From a virus, in IMG/VR virus record IMGVR_UViG_3300042350_000566, positions 1-35,427 of that record: a stretch of 35,427 nt of DNA. One strand, 5' to 3'. The position numbers and the translations under genes were made by a program. Positions 34,495 through 35,427 of this stretch are shown here, piece after piece; within the stretch, counting starts at the first letter, position 1; each line of letters opens with the position of its first letter. Under the pieces are notes generated by a model. That model worked only from the letters and a program-made list of their open reading frames with translations, was not told where the DNA came from and searched no databases.

Positions 34495-35427
34495 TTATAT
34501 CCCCGAAATTACATCTAGTGGTTGCCACTCATCTTCATCATCTTGTTCAAAGTATGTGGTGACAGCAAGTTGGTCGATGTATGACAAAGAGTCGGGTAAG
34601 TCATCATGTACACCATTGGCAGGGAACATTAAGAGTTGGTCTTTGAATTCATCCCAATCTTCCTCAGAGTTCAGCACAATGCGCCCATGCTCAAACCGCC
34701 CTTGGAGACTCCAGATAATCCTGTCTGTCTTTTTCCTGTTGCCATGCGTTAAGTCAACTATGTGTGAATATACATTATTTTTCCGCATTAAGTCACTCAA
34801 ATACGGCAAAACTGCATTTTTTAACGCTCCCCTCTCAATTCCAACTGCCAAAGGGCGGTATTCCCTCATTTTCAGCAGAATCGTAGCGGCTGTTTCCCTA
34901 ATGTCCCATCGACCATAAGCAATCTCTTTGACAAACCACTTCCCATCGTCTGTAACCTTAACCACAGAGATAGCAGTCTGATCTAGTCTTTTCTTGGAAT
35001 TGGCGGCTTGTTTGGCAACTTCTTCAAATCCAGCCAAGTCCACAGCAATGTAGTAGCTTCCATAGTCAGGTTCTTCTCCATACTTAATCCATTCTTCCTT
35101 GAAGACATCTGAGCCAGCATTGTCAAAGGAAGCCATGTACTCTTGTTTGAAAGCAAAGGTAGAGAGAGTTTTCTTGGCAGATTCAATCTCTGTTGGGTCT
35201 ATCAAGGGGTTGTCTTTGGTGGTGAAATGCCAACTTTTCCAATCTGAATCGGTTTCTGAGTTTCCGAGTTTAAAAATGTCATAGAAAAAGTTACGACCCT
35301 TGGGAGTTCCGATGAACATTGCCCGACCTTTTTTGTCAGACAGAGAAGCACGAATAACCTGTTCCCATGCTTCTGGTTTGATGTCGGCAACCTCGTCAAG
35401 CACAGCATAGGTGAGTGACACTCCTCG
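34495..35427 (-). CDS. terL: Terminase large subunit, C-terminal part (continues at left end of window)
   Basis: This is the nuclease half of the gene whose start lies at 474. The segment runs off the right end and overlaps the left part by 49 codons. It repeats Walker B (TYAVLDE) and the coupling motif, then carries the RNase H-like nuclease: YYIAVDLAGFEE with the first Asp, LAVGIERGALKNAV with the second acidic residue, and NGVHDDLPDSLSYID with the third. The nuclease cuts DNA at the start and end of packaging. The stop is immediately followed by the portal ATG. Confidence 0.95.
   Translation of the reverse strand, partial: RGVSLTYAVLDEVADIKPEAWEQVIRASLSDKKGRAMFIGTPKGRNFFYDIFKLGNSETDSDWKSWHFTTKDNPLIDPTEIESAKKTLSTFAFKQEYMASFDNAGSDVFKEEWIKYGEEPDYGSYYIAVDLAGFEEVAKQAANSKKRLDQTAISVVKVTDDGKWFVKEIAYGRWDIRETAATILLKMREYRPLAVGIERGALKNAVLPYLSDLMRKNNVYSHIVDLTHGNRKKTDRIIWSLQGRFEHGRIVLNSEEDWDEFKDQLLMFPANGVHDDLPDSLSYIDQLAVTTYFEQDDEDEWQPLDVISGI
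35281..35427. repeat. Terminal direct repeat, right copy
   Basis: Same 147 bases as 1-147 except A at 35407 in place of G at 127. In the terminase frame the change is TAT versus TAC (both Tyr), so it is silent. Removing one copy gives a 35,280-bp circle. Confidence 0.95.

Noticed and set aside
1-35427. CRISPR array, insertion sequence, integrase or attachment site
   Set aside because: No regularly spaced direct repeats, transposase, integrase or core att sequence were seen.

Overview
The window is the essentially complete genome of a tailed, short-tailed (podovirus-like) double-stranded DNA phage. The first and last 147 bases are the same sequence, and the large terminase gene runs off both ends and joins in frame, so the sequence is a circular genome of about 35,280 bp cut open inside terL. 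GC content is moderate. Small accessory proteins of the type carrying 'LAQPEQEPVAW' and 'PPQRTW..LTDEE', and a possible sigma-54-type promoter, point to a Gram-negative, probably (freshwater) betaproteobacterial host. That host assignment is an inference. No integrase or lysogeny module was seen.

Layout. (1) Minus strand, positions 901 down through 1/35427 and on to 11547: the late operon. It holds the small and large terminases, portal, a tail-fibre cassette with two HNH homing-type endonucleases, scaffold, major capsid protein followed by a terminator, a set of very small virion-region genes, the head-tail adaptor and nozzle, a gp10-like fibre protein, a cupin, three large helical or Gln-rich proteins that are probable ejection proteins, small membrane proteins, a lipoprotein, holin, nested Rz/Rz1 spanins and an M15 endolysin. 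A tRNA-like gene sits just ahead of terS. (2) Plus strand 1251-1706: a free-standing HNH endonuclease, followed by about 740 bp of non-coding DNA with hairpins, three copies of a palindromic element and a candidate -24/-12 promoter. (3) Plus strand 2445-4458: an early operon of six small genes. The third gene is a shortened DnaN-like sliding clamp, and the operon ends in a rho-independent terminator. (4) Minus strand 6039-4657: a short operon with a DnaT/replisome-organiser-like protein, an overlapping or frameshifted gene pair, a RuvC-like resolvase and a small protein. (5) A lone, previously easy-to-miss ribbon-helix-helix-like regulator (6568-6410, minus) with its own large terminator. (6) Plus strand 6675-11550: small zinc-ribbon and hypothetical genes, then a recombination cassette (Sak-type annealing protein, YqaJ exonuclease, SSB-like protein), a winged-helix protein and a 32-residue membrane protein. 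This arm meets the late operon tail to tail with overlapping stop codons.

Working model. The early and middle genes supply a clamp, annealing protein, exonuclease, SSB-like protein and resolvase but no DNA polymerase or RNA polymerase, so replication and transcription must rely on host enzymes. The points most worth checking are the two-domain clamp, the promoter/palindrome region ahead of it, mutually exclusive stem-loops at 10937-11016, the tRNA-like RNA without a normal anticodon arm, and the homing endonuclease whose C-terminus looks like the tail of a fibre-associated gene.
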